Positions 34,434 to 43,164 of a stretch of DNA of 64,000 nucleotides are shown here, one piece after another (the first letter of the stretch is position 1; each line of letters begins with the position of its first letter). The notes below the pieces were generated by a model that did no database searches, had not been told where the DNA came from, and saw only the letters and a program-made list of their open reading frames with translations. The stretch comes from WLMZ01 sp037139095 (GTDB lineage Bacteria > Actinomycetota > Acidimicrobiia > Acidimicrobiales > Ilumatobacteraceae). The position numbers were made by a program, and so were the translations under genes. The stretch is taken from NCBI GenBank assembly GCA_037139095.1, contig JBAXHD010000001.1, positions 62,001 to 126,000 of the forward strand. Reading direction: 5' to 3'.

Positions 34434-35257
34434 GCCGCACGCAACCTTCGGCGTAGAGCGAGCAACGCAAGTGGTATCGACACACACCCGATGGCGATGG
34501 GGATGAGCAGAGATTTCAGCACTGCATCGAACGACCATCCGGTAATGACCAAGTCGCGCATGCCTTCATACAGATGCGACAGCGGGTTGTAGTTGGCGAT
34601 GCTGCGGTAGACACCCTTCATTGTTTCGCGAGGGAAGAATGCCGATGAGAAGAACATGCTGACGAACAGCAGCGGGAAGATTCCTTGCACAGCCTCGGCG
34701 GATCCGGTGCGCAGCGCCATCGCCGCCATGAAGCCACCGATGCCGAGTCCGATGAGCCCGCCCGCCACCGTGATGACAGCGACACCTGCAGGGCCAGAGC
34801 GAATGTTGACGCCGAATGGAATCATCACGAGCGTGAAGAAGAGCGCCTCGACCGAGCCGAACAATGCGTTGCCGGCGAGACGACCAACGAGGATGCTGAC
34901 ACGACTAGTGGGCGATGCGAGCAACCGATCGAAGAACCCAGTCTCGATGTCGACAGCGAGGGCTGCGCCGCCGGTGACCGAGCCAAAGATGACTCCCTGC
35001 AACACGCTGGCAGCCAAGGTGAGCGCGAGGAACGAATCGACCTTGGGGAAGCCGGGAAGCTGCGTGGCGCGACTGAACGACGATGAACCGAGCGCAGCGA
35101 AGAACAACGGAAAGATCAACGAGGGGATAATCAGCGCGGGCTGACGCACGATGGCGATGATGCTGCGCTTCGACATCGCCATCGTCTGAGACCATGCGTG
35201 ACCTGTTTCGGCCGAATGAGCGAACTCGGCCCGCGGTGCGATTGTGCCGACGCTCAT
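34430..35257 (-). CDS. ABC-2 type transporter permease
   Basis: Second ABC-2 membrane subunit, 275 residues, homologous to the gene that follows it and probably a duplicate. It has about six hydrophobic segments, the conserved VDIETGFFDRLLASPTSRVSILVGRL region and the NYNPLSHLYEGMRDL segment. ATGA overlaps tie it to the ATPase before it and the permease after it. Confidence 0.9.
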   Translation of the reverse strand: MSVGTIAPRAEFAHSAETGHAWSQTMAMSKRSIIAIVRQPALIIPSLIFPLFFAALGSSSFSRATQLPGFPKVDSFLALTLAASVLQGVIFGSVTGGAALAVDIETGFFDRLLASPTSRVSILVGRLAGNALFGSVEALFFTLVMIPFGVNIRSGPAGVAVITVAGGLIGLGIGGFMAAMALRTGSAEAVQGIFPLLFVSMFFSSAFFPRETMKGVYRSIANYNPLSHLYEGMRDLVITGWSFDAVLKSLLIPIAIGCVSIPLALLALRRRLRAA

Positions 35258-36318
35258 GTGGGCTCGCCGCCTGAATCATTGGCGCCACGTTTGCGGCCGC
35301 GCTTGCCGGTGCCGCCCTCGGCGCCTTGCGCCTGAGGGAGGCCAGAAGCCGACGCTGCGCCTTCGAGGCGGTAGCCGGTGGCTTCGGCAAAGACGTCGTC
35401 GAGGCTTGGCTCATTGAGCTCAAGGTGTTGCACGTGCATGCCCGCTTCGTCGAGCGATCGAACGACCGCTGGCACTGCTTCGGCGCCGGCGCTGAGTCCC
35501 ACGCCAAGGGAACCTTCGGCAGTGGGGCGGAGGTCACCAAACGACCGCAGCACTTCGCGAGCTCGATCGAGTTGGCCCGTTGGAACGGTGATGACCAAGG
35601 TGGGCGCGCCCACGTGAGCCTTGAGTTCGCGTGGCTCGCCCTGACGAACGATCTTGCCGTGGTCGATGATCGCAATGCGGTGAGCGAGTTGGTCGGCCTC
35701 TTCGAGGTATTGAGTGGTGAGCAGTACGGTGGTGCCCTCGGCGTTGAGGCGACGCACTTCTTCCCACAACGCGAGTCGGCTCATTGGGTCGAGGCCTGTA
35801 GTGGGTTCGTCGAGGAACAACACCGTAGGTTGGTGAATCAGCGACAGCGCTAGATCGAGACGACGGCGCATGCCGCCCGAGTAGGTGCCAACGCGCCGAT
35901 CGGCGGCGCCAGTGAGTCCAACGCGTTCGAGCAGTTCGCGGCTGCGGTCGCGCACCTTTGCCTTTGGAATGCCGTAGAGCACGGCCTGCAACGCGAGTAG
36001 TTCGTGGCCGGTCATCAACGGGTCGATCGCTGCGTCTTGCAGCGCCACGCCGATGCGGCGGCGCACTTGATCGGCATCTTTCACGACATCGAATCCGGCA
36101 ACGCGGGCAACGCCGGCGGTTGGCCGGAGCAGGGTGGTGAGCATTCGCACGGTGGTGCTCTTGCCGGCACCGTTGGGTCCAAGGAAGCCAAACACTTCGC
36201 CGGCGTTCACTTGCAGGTCGACCCCATCGACAGCTTTGACATCGCCAAAGTGACGCATCAAGCCTTCGGCGTAAATGGGATAGTCATTGATCGAGTTGGT
36301 TCCAGACATTGCTTCCAT
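35254..36318 (-). CDS. DrrA-type ABC transporter ATPase
   Basis: ATP-binding subunit of the exporter, 354 residues. Walker A FLGPNGAGKSTTVRML (about residue 46), signature YSGGMRRRLDLAL (about residue 145), Walker B LFLDEPTTGLDP, and the switch His in LLTTQYLEEADQLAHR. The C-terminal part (from about 230) is the DrrA/DUF4162-like accessory domain, with a basic tail. An alternative start is the in-frame ATG of MSGTNSIN, three codons later. Operon with both permeases. Confidence 0.92.
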   Translation of the reverse strand: MEAMSGTNSINDYPIYAEGLMRHFGDVKAVDGVDLQVNAGEVFGFLGPNGAGKSTTVRMLTTLLRPTAGVARVAGFDVVKDADQVRRRIGVALQDAAIDPLMTGHELLALQAVLYGIPKAKVRDRSRELLERVGLTGAADRRVGTYSGGMRRRLDLALSLIHQPTVLFLDEPTTGLDPMSRLALWEEVRRLNAEGTTVLLTTQYLEEADQLAHRIAIIDHGKIVRQGEPRELKAHVGAPTLVITVPTGQLDRAREVLRSFGDLRPTAEGSLGVGLSAGAEAVPAVVRSLDEAGMHVQHLELNEPSLDDVFAEATGYRLEGAASASGLPQAQGAEGGTGKRGRKRGANDSGGEPT

Positions 36319-36363
36319 TGTGCCTCATACGGCTGTTGCATCTGAGAATTGGCTGCAGACGCA

Positions 36364-36400
36364 ACGATGCCCGCCTGCCGAGGCGGCAGGCGGGCATCGT
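36364..36400. terminator. Very strong perfect hairpin after the proX gene
   Basis: A 17-bp perfect stem (36364-36380 with 36384-36400) closes a 3-base AGG loop. It lies 22 bases after the proX stop and 45 bases before the exporter ATPase start, between two minus-strand units. No T-run follows on either strand. Its length and perfection suggest a transcription barrier, an mRNA 3' end stabiliser, or a copy of a dispersed repeat element. Confidence 0.7.
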
Positions 36401-36422
36401 GACGATCACGAGTTGTGGTGAA

Positions 36423-37451
36423 TTACTTCAACCACTGTGCGACTACGTCGGGGTTGGCGTCAACCCATGTCTTGGCTGCTTCAGCAGCGGTCTTGCCGTC
36501 GCTGTCGACCATTGCAGCAATTTCGTTTTGCTGGTCGGTGGTGAGCTGCATCTTTGAGAGGAACGCGAACGCCTTCGGGTTCTTGGCCTCGAGCTTGGAT
36601 GACGCTGCCTTGTAGAGAATGTCTACTGGGTAGTCACAGGCGTACTTGCCATCGTTGGCGGTGGCCGAAGCAGTACATGCGGGGGTCACATCGGGGAGCT
36701 TGATCTCGCTGAGTTTCACCTTCGACTGCAACCAGTGCGGCTGCCAGAACTGCAGCAACAGCGGGGTGTTGTCTTTCACAGCCTGCTGGACGGCAGTGAT
36801 CAAGGCCGCCTCAGAACCGGCCACCACGAACTTGAGTGGGAGGTTGAGGTTCTTGATGATCTGCTCGTCGTAGCTCACATAGCTGGGATCGCCCATCAAG
36901 AACTGACCGAGGTCGCCTGATTCGGCAGTTGCGAACAACTTGGCGTTGGCTGGGTTTTTAAAGCCTTCCCAAGTGGCGAGGTCTGGGTGATCGGTGAGCA
37001 TCGAGGTGGGGATGTACCAACCAATCTTGGCCTTGGGGCCAAGCTTGCCGATTTCTACAACTGACTTCTTGCCGGTGACATAGGTGTCGAAGTCGGCGCC
37101 GTGGCCCGATGGCCACACTTCGAGAACGGCATCAAGCGAGCCGTCGTCGAGGCCCGGCCACGTTGCCTTCTCATCGATGTCGACGAGGGTGGTCTTAGTG
37201 CCGAGGTTTGCCTCAAGGACGATTTTGGCGATGTTGGCGTTTACGGCCGAACCCGTCCATGGGTTCACCGCCAAGCTGATGCCGGCGCCAGTCGCGGTAG
37301 TGGCCGACGTGTCGGTGGTAGCCGAGGTGCCCGATGGAGCGACGCTGCCGGTTGAGGCAGGTGCCTTGGTGTCGCTGCCGCATGCGGTTGCAACGACGAC
37401 CAATGCTCCGAGGGCTAGCACGGCGGCTGATCGTGTGAATCGATTTCTCAT
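36423..37451 (-). CDS. proX: Glycine betaine/proline ABC transporter substrate-binding lipoprotein
   Basis: ProX/OpuAC-family binding protein, 342 residues. AAGGGGAG before the ATG, a signal peptide with lipobox VATAC, a Ser/Thr/Ala linker, then the binding domain from VNPWTGSAVNANIAK (about residue 60). Trp residues in segments such as WTGS, ATWPG, VWPSG and FWQPHWL (about residue 250) could build the aromatic cage for a quaternary ammonium group, which I infer from the family and have not modelled. A C-terminal LTTDQQNEIAAMVD...KTWVDANPDVVAQWL completes the domain. Last gene of proV-proW-proX. Confidence 0.93.
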   Translation of the reverse strand: MRNRFTRSAAVLALGALVVVATACGSDTKAPASTGSVAPSGTSATTDTSATTATGAGISLAVNPWTGSAVNANIAKIVLEANLGTKTTLVDIDEKATWPGLDDGSLDAVLEVWPSGHGADFDTYVTGKKSVVEIGKLGPKAKIGWYIPTSMLTDHPDLATWEGFKNPANAKLFATAESGDLGQFLMGDPSYVSYDEQIIKNLNLPLKFVVAGSEAALITAVQQAVKDNTPLLLQFWQPHWLQSKVKLSEIKLPDVTPACTASATANDGKYACDYPVDILYKAASSKLEAKNPKAFAFLSKMQLTTDQQNEIAAMVDSDGKTAAEAAKTWVDANPDVVAQWLK

Positions 37452-37485
37452 ATCTCCCCTTGTTTCAGATTGTTCGAATTGAGGT

Positions 37486-39471
37486 CTACCGTAGCTCAGC
37501 CGAGGAGCGCTTTCCCCAAGCCTGGGTGATGCGGTCGAGCACGATGGCCAGCAGCACAATGGCCAGACCGCCGGCCATGCCGCGCCCGGTCTCGCCTTTC
37601 CGTAACCCGTAGACAGTCTCGAGGCCCAAACCGCCGCCACCGATCAAGGCAGCGATGACCACCATGGACAGCACCATGATGATGGTTTGGTTCAACGCAA
37701 GCATGATCGATCGCAGCGCCAGCGGCAGTTGCACCTTGAGCAGTTCTTGTCGAGGAGTAGCCCCGAATGACAGCGCAGCTTCTCGTGGTGCATACGAAAC
37801 CTGCCGTAAGCCGAGGCTGGTGAGACGAATGCCGGGCGGTATGGCGTAGATCACCGATGCAATCACGCCGGGTACACGACCGACGTTGAACAAGAAGATC
37901 ACGGGAACCAGATAGACAAATGCGGGCATCACCTGAGCTGCATCGAGCAAGGGTCGCAGCAGTCGCTCGAGGCGATCGGAGCGGCCAGACCAAATGCCGA
38001 TGGGCACGGCCAGCGCAACGCTGAGGAGCACCGCCACGAACACTTGGCTGAGTGTGTCCATCGCGAGATCCCACACGCGAAGCGAAGCGACTCCCACCAG
38101 ACATGCCGCGCACAATGTGGCGAGTCTCCATCCGCCACTGAGCCAACCAATGGCAGCAAACACGACGATGATGACCCACCAGGCAGCAGCTTGAAAGAGA
38201 TCTCGCATTGGCGTGAGCAGATGGATAACGAAGAAGTCACTGAATGATCCGGTGCCACCAACGATGGGAATGCCGTGGCGGAAATGGTCGTTGACCCACG
38301 AGGCCAGCGAGTTCACCGGTTTGACGACGTCGAGATTCAGTGAGTGAGGGAAGTCGTCGAGGCCAGCCACTTTGGCGACGATGGCAATGCCGATGATTGC
38401 TATCGCTGCGGCCGCACCGAGGTAGCGAGGATTGTCGAGCAGCTTTCGAATTGCAGTGTTGGTCGTGGCGCGTTTGCGTGATGGTCGCTCGCCGGTGGTG
38501 ATGCGATCGATTGCCACGGCCGCAAAAACGATGGCGAGGCCGGGGGCGAAAGCCAAGCCCACGTTCACCTTGGCCAAACCGTCGGAGACGTCTTGGCCAA
38601 GTCCGCCGGTGCCGACGAGAGCGCTGATGACCACCACGCCGAAGGCCATCATGATGACTTGGTTGATACCGAGCAGGATGGCGCGCCGAGCCAATGGCAG
38701 CCGAACCTTGGTGAGTAGTTGGGGGCCGGTGCAACCGAACGACGTGCCCACTTCGGTGCTGCTGACGGCCACACCGCGAATGCCCAAACTGGTGAGGCGA
38801 ACCGCGGGTGGGATGGCATAGATAACGGTGGCCATAACAGCGGGCGGAATGCCGATGCCGAACGCCACAACCAACGGCAGCAGATAACAAAACGCTGGCA
38901 TTACTTGGGCAGTGTCGAGGATGGTGCGCATCACCCGATCGGCTCGTTGCGATAGACCCGCCCAAATGCCGAGCGGAATTCCGATGAGCAACGAGATGCC
39001 CACCGCTACCAACATCAGCGCGACGGTGATGAGCGTGTCGTCCCAGAACCCGAGTACTCCGCAGCCCGCCAATGCGAGCACTGCGGTGATGGCTGCTCGT
39101 CGGCCGCCGGTGCGCAGTCCGATGACGCCGGTGAGCGCAAGCATTCCGGGCCACCGCAGCGCGCGCAGCAGCGACAGAACCTTGTCGTTCGACCATGTGA
39201 TGGCGTCGGCGATGGGATGGAAAACAAACCGGAAGGCCCAGTTGGTGCCGTTGTTGAGTTGGCTCCACTTGTAGACGCTGTCGAACCATGGCCGTACGTG
39301 TGCGTCGAGCCACGTTGGTGCAGTGTGCCCCAGGGTGAACCCGACAACAGCTAGTGCAGTGAGCGCCACGATCGCTGTAATCAACGGCGTCCGAGATTTG
39401 GGGTTGCCGTTCGCGGTGGGGTCGGGGCTCATGGTTGTACCCGATGCGCGGGCGGGCATCGTGGCGGTCAT
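37486..39471 (-). CDS. proW: Glycine betaine/proline ABC transporter permease, two fused permease domains
   Basis: Membrane subunit of the betaine importer, 661 residues, made of two full BPD_transp_1 domains in one chain. Domain 1 has GIPLGIWAGLSQRADRVMRTILDTAQVMPAF and domain 2 has VPIGIWSGRSDRLERLLRPLLDAAQVMPAF; each carries the EAA-type loop (FGCTGPQLLTKVRLPLA and FGATPRQELLKVQLPLA). The usual ProW has one domain and works as a homodimer, so this is a tandem version. It lies 2 bases after proV and 34 before proX. Confidence 0.93.
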   Translation of the reverse strand: MTATMPARASGTTMSPDPTANGNPKSRTPLITAIVALTALAVVGFTLGHTAPTWLDAHVRPWFDSVYKWSQLNNGTNWAFRFVFHPIADAITWSNDKVLSLLRALRWPGMLALTGVIGLRTGGRRAAITAVLALAGCGVLGFWDDTLITVALMLVAVGISLLIGIPLGIWAGLSQRADRVMRTILDTAQVMPAFCYLLPLVVAFGIGIPPAVMATVIYAIPPAVRLTSLGIRGVAVSSTEVGTSFGCTGPQLLTKVRLPLARRAILLGINQVIMMAFGVVVISALVGTGGLGQDVSDGLAKVNVGLAFAPGLAIVFAAVAIDRITTGERPSRKRATTNTAIRKLLDNPRYLGAAAAIAIIGIAIVAKVAGLDDFPHSLNLDVVKPVNSLASWVNDHFRHGIPIVGGTGSFSDFFVIHLLTPMRDLFQAAAWWVIIVVFAAIGWLSGGWRLATLCAACLVGVASLRVWDLAMDTLSQVFVAVLLSVALAVPIGIWSGRSDRLERLLRPLLDAAQVMPAFVYLVPVIFLFNVGRVPGVIASVIYAIPPGIRLTSLGLRQVSYAPREAALSFGATPRQELLKVQLPLALRSIMLALNQTIIMVLSMVVIAALIGGGGLGLETVYGLRKGETGRGMAGGLAIVLLAIVLDRITQAWGKRSSAELR

Positions 39472-39473
39472 GG

Positions 39474-40523
39474 TCAGTGTCCTTGGGCGCCGTCGGGGTG
39501 AAGGTCTTCGCCCGCGATCACGGACAACACGGCGACGCGGTCTATGGATCCAACGGTGGCGCCGGCATCGTTGATCACTCGTACGGGTAGGTCACTATGT
39601 GCCACGAGAGGAACTACGTCGCGAACTTTGGTGGCGCTGTTGACAACGCCCGAATGATCGCCATCGCTCGGTGCCGACATCACTGAACCAACGGCGATCA
39701 CATGAGACCGTGGCACATCGCGAACGAAGTTTCGTACGTAGTCATCGGCGGGCGAGCCGACTACTTCTTCGGGCGTGCCCACCTGCACGAACTTGCCGTC
39801 GCGCATGATGGCGATGCGGTCACCGAGCCGCAAGGCCTCGCTCAGATCGTGGGTGATGAAGACCATGGTCTTGTTGACCTCGCTGCGCAGGCGGATGACC
39901 TCGTCTTGCATGTCACGTCGGATGAGTGGGTCAAGGGCTGAGAACGGTTCGTCGAACAACAGAATCTCTGGATCTGTCGCCAACGCTCTGCCGAGTCCGA
40001 CGCGCTGCTGCATACCGCCGCTGAGCTGATCGGGCTTGCGCTGACCGAGACCTCCGAGACCGACGAGCTCGAGTACTTCTTCGGCCTTGGTGCGTCGGGC
40101 CGCCTTGTCGACCTTTTGCACTTCAAGCCCAAACGCCACGTTGTCGATGAGGGTGCGATGGGGCAGCAGACCAAAGTGCTGAAACACCATGCTCACCTTG
40201 TTGCGCCGAAGTTGCAGCAGTTGCTCGCGGTCGGCGCCGGTGACATCGATGCCGCTGATGGTGACTGAGCCAGCCGTGGGTTCGATGAGTCGGGTGAGGC
40301 AGCGCACCAGTGTCGATTTGCCGCTGCCCGATAGCCCCATCACCACAAAAACTTCGCCCGGCGCGACCTCAAGATTGATGTCACGCATCGCCACAACACA
40401 TCCGGTTTTAGCTTCGAGTTCGGCACGCGGCAGATCGGCATCGGGCGAGTTCACAATTCGTTCTGCTTTTGGACCGAACACCTTCCACAAGCCGTGGACT
40501 GAGATCGCCGACTCTGTCACCAT
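39474..40523 (-). CDS. proV: Glycine betaine/proline ABC transporter ATPase
   Basis: ATPase of the betaine importer, 349 residues. Walker A GLSGSGKSTLVRCL (about residue 62), signature LSGGMQQRVGLGRAL (about residue 162), Walker B ILLFDEPFSALDPLIR, and ITHDLSEAL. The C-terminal region after residue 270 is a short regulatory extension of the ProV kind, with one CBS-like stretch (LPVRVINDAGATVGSIDRVAVL) rather than two full CBS domains. GGGGGAA precedes the ATG. It is the first gene of proVWX, divergent from betB. Confidence 0.93.
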   Translation of the reverse strand: MVTESAISVHGLWKVFGPKAERIVNSPDADLPRAELEAKTGCVVAMRDINLEVAPGEVFVVMGLSGSGKSTLVRCLTRLIEPTAGSVTISGIDVTGADREQLLQLRRNKVSMVFQHFGLLPHRTLIDNVAFGLEVQKVDKAARRTKAEEVLELVGLGGLGQRKPDQLSGGMQQRVGLGRALATDPEILLFDEPFSALDPLIRRDMQDEVIRLRSEVNKTMVFITHDLSEALRLGDRIAIMRDGKFVQVGTPEEVVGSPADDYVRNFVRDVPRSHVIAVGSVMSAPSDGDHSGVVNSATKVRDVVPLVAHSDLPVRVINDAGATVGSIDRVAVLSVIAGEDLHPDGAQGH

Positions 40524-40686
40524 CTGTTCCCCCCGATTCAGCGCGCCCCCGAACTGAGTCGCGTTTGGGCTGGTGAGACGAACCATAACAGTCGGACCTC
40601 GCAGCCATTCGCTAGAACGCGCCCCAGCGATACACTGGCGTGCCGCTTCCCGCGGCGTTCGTTGCGTAGCCGCCGGAGGGCCTGGG
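40524..40686. promoter_or_regulatory. Divergent promoter region between proVWX and betB
   Basis: 163 bases without a gene. On the plus strand a TACACT hexamer at 40631-40636 is a possible -10 for betB; on the minus strand TATGGT (about 40583-40588) is a possible -10 for proV. No clear -35 for either and no long palindrome. Joint control of uptake and choline oxidation is likely from the layout only. Confidence 0.35.
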
Positions 40687-42147
40687 TTGTCCGAATCGTT
40701 GACCAAACTGTTCATCCATGGGCGCCATGTCGACGCCACTTCTGATGAGACATTTCCCACGCTGAACCCCGCCACAGGTGCAGTGATCTCTACTGTGCAG
40801 CAAGCATCTGTGGCCGATGTCGATCGGGCCGTGCAATCAGCCACCGATGGCTTCCACGAGTGGCGGGCGATGTCGGGCGCGCAACGCGGCCGCGTGCTCA
40901 ACCGGGCGGTGCAGTTGCTTCGCCAACGTAACGACGAAATCGCTGCGCTTGAGGTGGCCGACACCGGCAAGCCCATCAGCGAAGCCATCGCAGTCGATGT
41001 CGCCTCTGGCGCCGATTGCATCGAATACTTCGCCGGTGCCGCTGCAACGCTTCATGGCGATCACTTCGATCTCGGAGCTTCATGGGCCTACACGCGCCGC
41101 GAGCCGCTCGGCGTATGTGTTGGCATTGGTGCATGGAATTATCCAGTGCAGATCGCTTGCTGGAAGTCGGCACCAGCGCTGGCCTGTGGCAACGCAATGG
41201 TGTTCAAGCCAGCCGAACTCACGCCACTCACGGCGATGGTTCTCGCCGAGATCTATAGCGAGGCCGGGCTCCCCGATGGAGTGTTCAATGTGGTGCAGGG
41301 CGACGCTCGCGTTGGCCGAGCGCTCACGGCTCATCCCGGCGTGGCCAAGGTGTCGCTTACCGGCGAGGTGGGCACCGGTCGCAACGTGATGGCCGATGCC
41401 TCGCGCACGCTGAAGCACGTGACGCTTGAGCTTGGTGGCAAGAGCCCGCTCATCGTGTTCGACGACGCCAACATCGACAACGCAGTATCTGCAGCGATGA
41501 TGGCCAACTTCTACACCCAGGGTGAGGTCTGCTCGAACGGCACGCGTGTGTTCGTGCACCGGTCGATCATCGATGTCTTCCTCGAAAAGCTGGTGGCTCG
41601 CGTTCAGGCAATGAAGATTGGCGACCCTGCGGATCCGTCTGTTCATGTGGGTGCGTTGATTTCTGTCGACCATATGAACAAGGTGTTGGGCTATGTCTCG
41701 GCCGGTGTAGCCGAAGGCGCTCGGTTGCTGTGTGGAGGTTCCCGACCCACCGATGCGTCGTTGGCGGGTGGCAACTTCGTGGTGCCGGCAGTGTTTGCCG
41801 AGTGCACCGACACGATGAGCATCGTGCGCGAAGAGATATTCGGCCCGGTGATGTCGGTGCTCACTTTCGACGATGAGGCCGAGGTAGTTGGCCGCGCGAA
41901 CGACACTGAGTTTGGCCTCGCAGCAGGCGTTTTCACGCGTGATATTCAGCGGGCGCATCGAGTGGTTGCGGCGCTCGAGGCCGGAACAATCTGGATCAAC
42001 AACTACAACATCACACCCATCGAGGTTCCCTTTGGTGGGTATAAGCAAAGTGGCATTGGCCGCGAGAACAGCCTCGCAGCGATCAACCACTACACCCAGT
42101 TGAAGAGCGTGTACGTAGAGATGGGCGATGTCGATGCGCCCTACTGA
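40687..42147 (+). CDS. betB: Betaine aldehyde dehydrogenase
   Basis: NAD(P)-dependent aldehyde dehydrogenase oxidising betaine aldehyde to glycine betaine, 486 residues. The TTG start is supported by GGAGGG six bases upstream and by the family N-terminus; the ORF reads further up from an ATG at 40573. Catalytic Asn is in GIGAWNYPVQI, the general base Glu in LELGGKSP, the nucleophile Cys in QGEVCSNGTRV, and the C-terminal PFGGYKQSGIGRE is present. The neighbours betA and the BHMT-like gene fix the choline/betaine role. Confidence 0.93.
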   Translation: MSESLTKLFIHGRHVDATSDETFPTLNPATGAVISTVQQASVADVDRAVQSATDGFHEWRAMSGAQRGRVLNRAVQLLRQRNDEIAALEVADTGKPISEAIAVDVASGADCIEYFAGAAATLHGDHFDLGASWAYTRREPLGVCVGIGAWNYPVQIACWKSAPALACGNAMVFKPAELTPLTAMVLAEIYSEAGLPDGVFNVVQGDARVGRALTAHPGVAKVSLTGEVGTGRNVMADASRTLKHVTLELGGKSPLIVFDDANIDNAVSAAMMANFYTQGEVCSNGTRVFVHRSIIDVFLEKLVARVQAMKIGDPADPSVHVGALISVDHMNKVLGYVSAGVAEGARLLCGGSRPTDASLAGGNFVVPAVFAECTDTMSIVREEIFGPVMSVLTFDDEAEVVGRANDTEFGLAAGVFTRDIQRAHRVVAALEAGTIWINNYNITPIEVPFGGYKQSGIGRENSLAAINHYTQLKSVYVEMGDVDAPY

Positions 42148-42201
42148 CAGCACCGTTGCCGTCGTCGCCCGTTGGCACAAACACAACACAAGGAGTCAGG
42201 C

Positions 42202-43146
42202 ATGAGCAGCTCATACACGCAACTGAAGCAACGTCTCGACCGTGGCGAGATTCTGGTTCTCGATGGTGCAACAGGTACCGAACTGCAGCGCCGCGGTGCC
42301 CCAATGGACCCAGCCGCGTGGTGCGGTCCGGCCACGCTGCACAACGACGATCTGCTCACTGAGATTCATAGCGATTACATCCGTGCCGGATCAGATGTCA
42401 TCACCGCCAATACGTTTGCGTCGTCGCGGCTCATGCTTGGTCCCGCTGGCTATGCCGACCGCGTCGGCGAGATCAATTTGCGAGCGGTAGAGGCTGCGCT
42501 TCGCGCCCGCGAGCAAACAGGTACCACCGATCGCGTCGCTGTCGCAGGGTCGTTGTCGCACATGGTTCCGGTTGCGGCGGGCAGTGCCACCGTGGATGCC
42601 GCCAAGGTGCCATCGAACGCTGAGGTGTCCGATGCGTTCTACGAATTAGCAAACATTCTTCGCGACGCAGGCGTCGATCACATCATGCTCGAGATGATGT
42701 ATAACCCAGTGCGGGCCAAGCTCGCGCTCGAGGCCGCACTCAGCACTGGCTTGCCGGTGTGGTTCGGCATGAGCGCTCGGCGCGCTGCCGATGGGCGGGT
42801 CATTTCTTTCGACGCGCTTGAAGAAGTTGCAATTGCAACAATCGCCGGACTCATCCCGGCGCAGGGTGTTGATGCGGCAGGCTTCATGCACACAGGGGCT
42901 GAAATCATGAGTGAGGCGCTTACGGCGGCTCGCCCATTTTTTGCTGGTCCGCTGATGGCGTACCCCGACTCTGGATATTTCGAAATGCCCGACTGGCGCT
43001 TCGTCGACACCATCGAACCCAATCGTTTGCAAGAGTTCTTCAGCGATTGGATGCAGCAGGGTGTGCAACTCATTGGCGGTTGCTGTGGGTTAACCATTAG
43101 TCACGTAGAGGCCGCGGTTCGCGCTCGCGCCGGCCGCGCTTCATAG
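42202..43146 (+). CDS. Homocysteine S-methyltransferase family protein, BHMT-like
   Basis: TIM-barrel methyltransferase of 314 residues, likely to move a methyl group from glycine betaine (or a sulfonium compound) to homocysteine, giving dimethylglycine and methionine. It has LVLDGATGTELQRRG at the start and the zinc-binding pair in LIGGCCG (about residue 295). The third zinc ligand, normally Cys in a GxNC motif, is not seen: the segment reads AAGFMHTGAEIM, so a His or another residue may replace it. AAGGAGTC precedes the ATG. It sits between betB and betA. Confidence 0.86.
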   Translation: MSSSYTQLKQRLDRGEILVLDGATGTELQRRGAPMDPAAWCGPATLHNDDLLTEIHSDYIRAGSDVITANTFASSRLMLGPAGYADRVGEINLRAVEAALRAREQTGTTDRVAVAGSLSHMVPVAAGSATVDAAKVPSNAEVSDAFYELANILRDAGVDHIMLEMMYNPVRAKLALEAALSTGLPVWFGMSARRAADGRVISFDALEEVAIATIAGLIPAQGVDAAGFMHTGAEIMSEALTAARPFFAGPLMAYPDSGYFEMPDWRFVDTIEPNRLQEFFSDWMQQGVQLIGGCCGLTISHVEAAVRARAGRAS

Positions 43147-43164
43147 AACTCGGTAGGCGGCACC

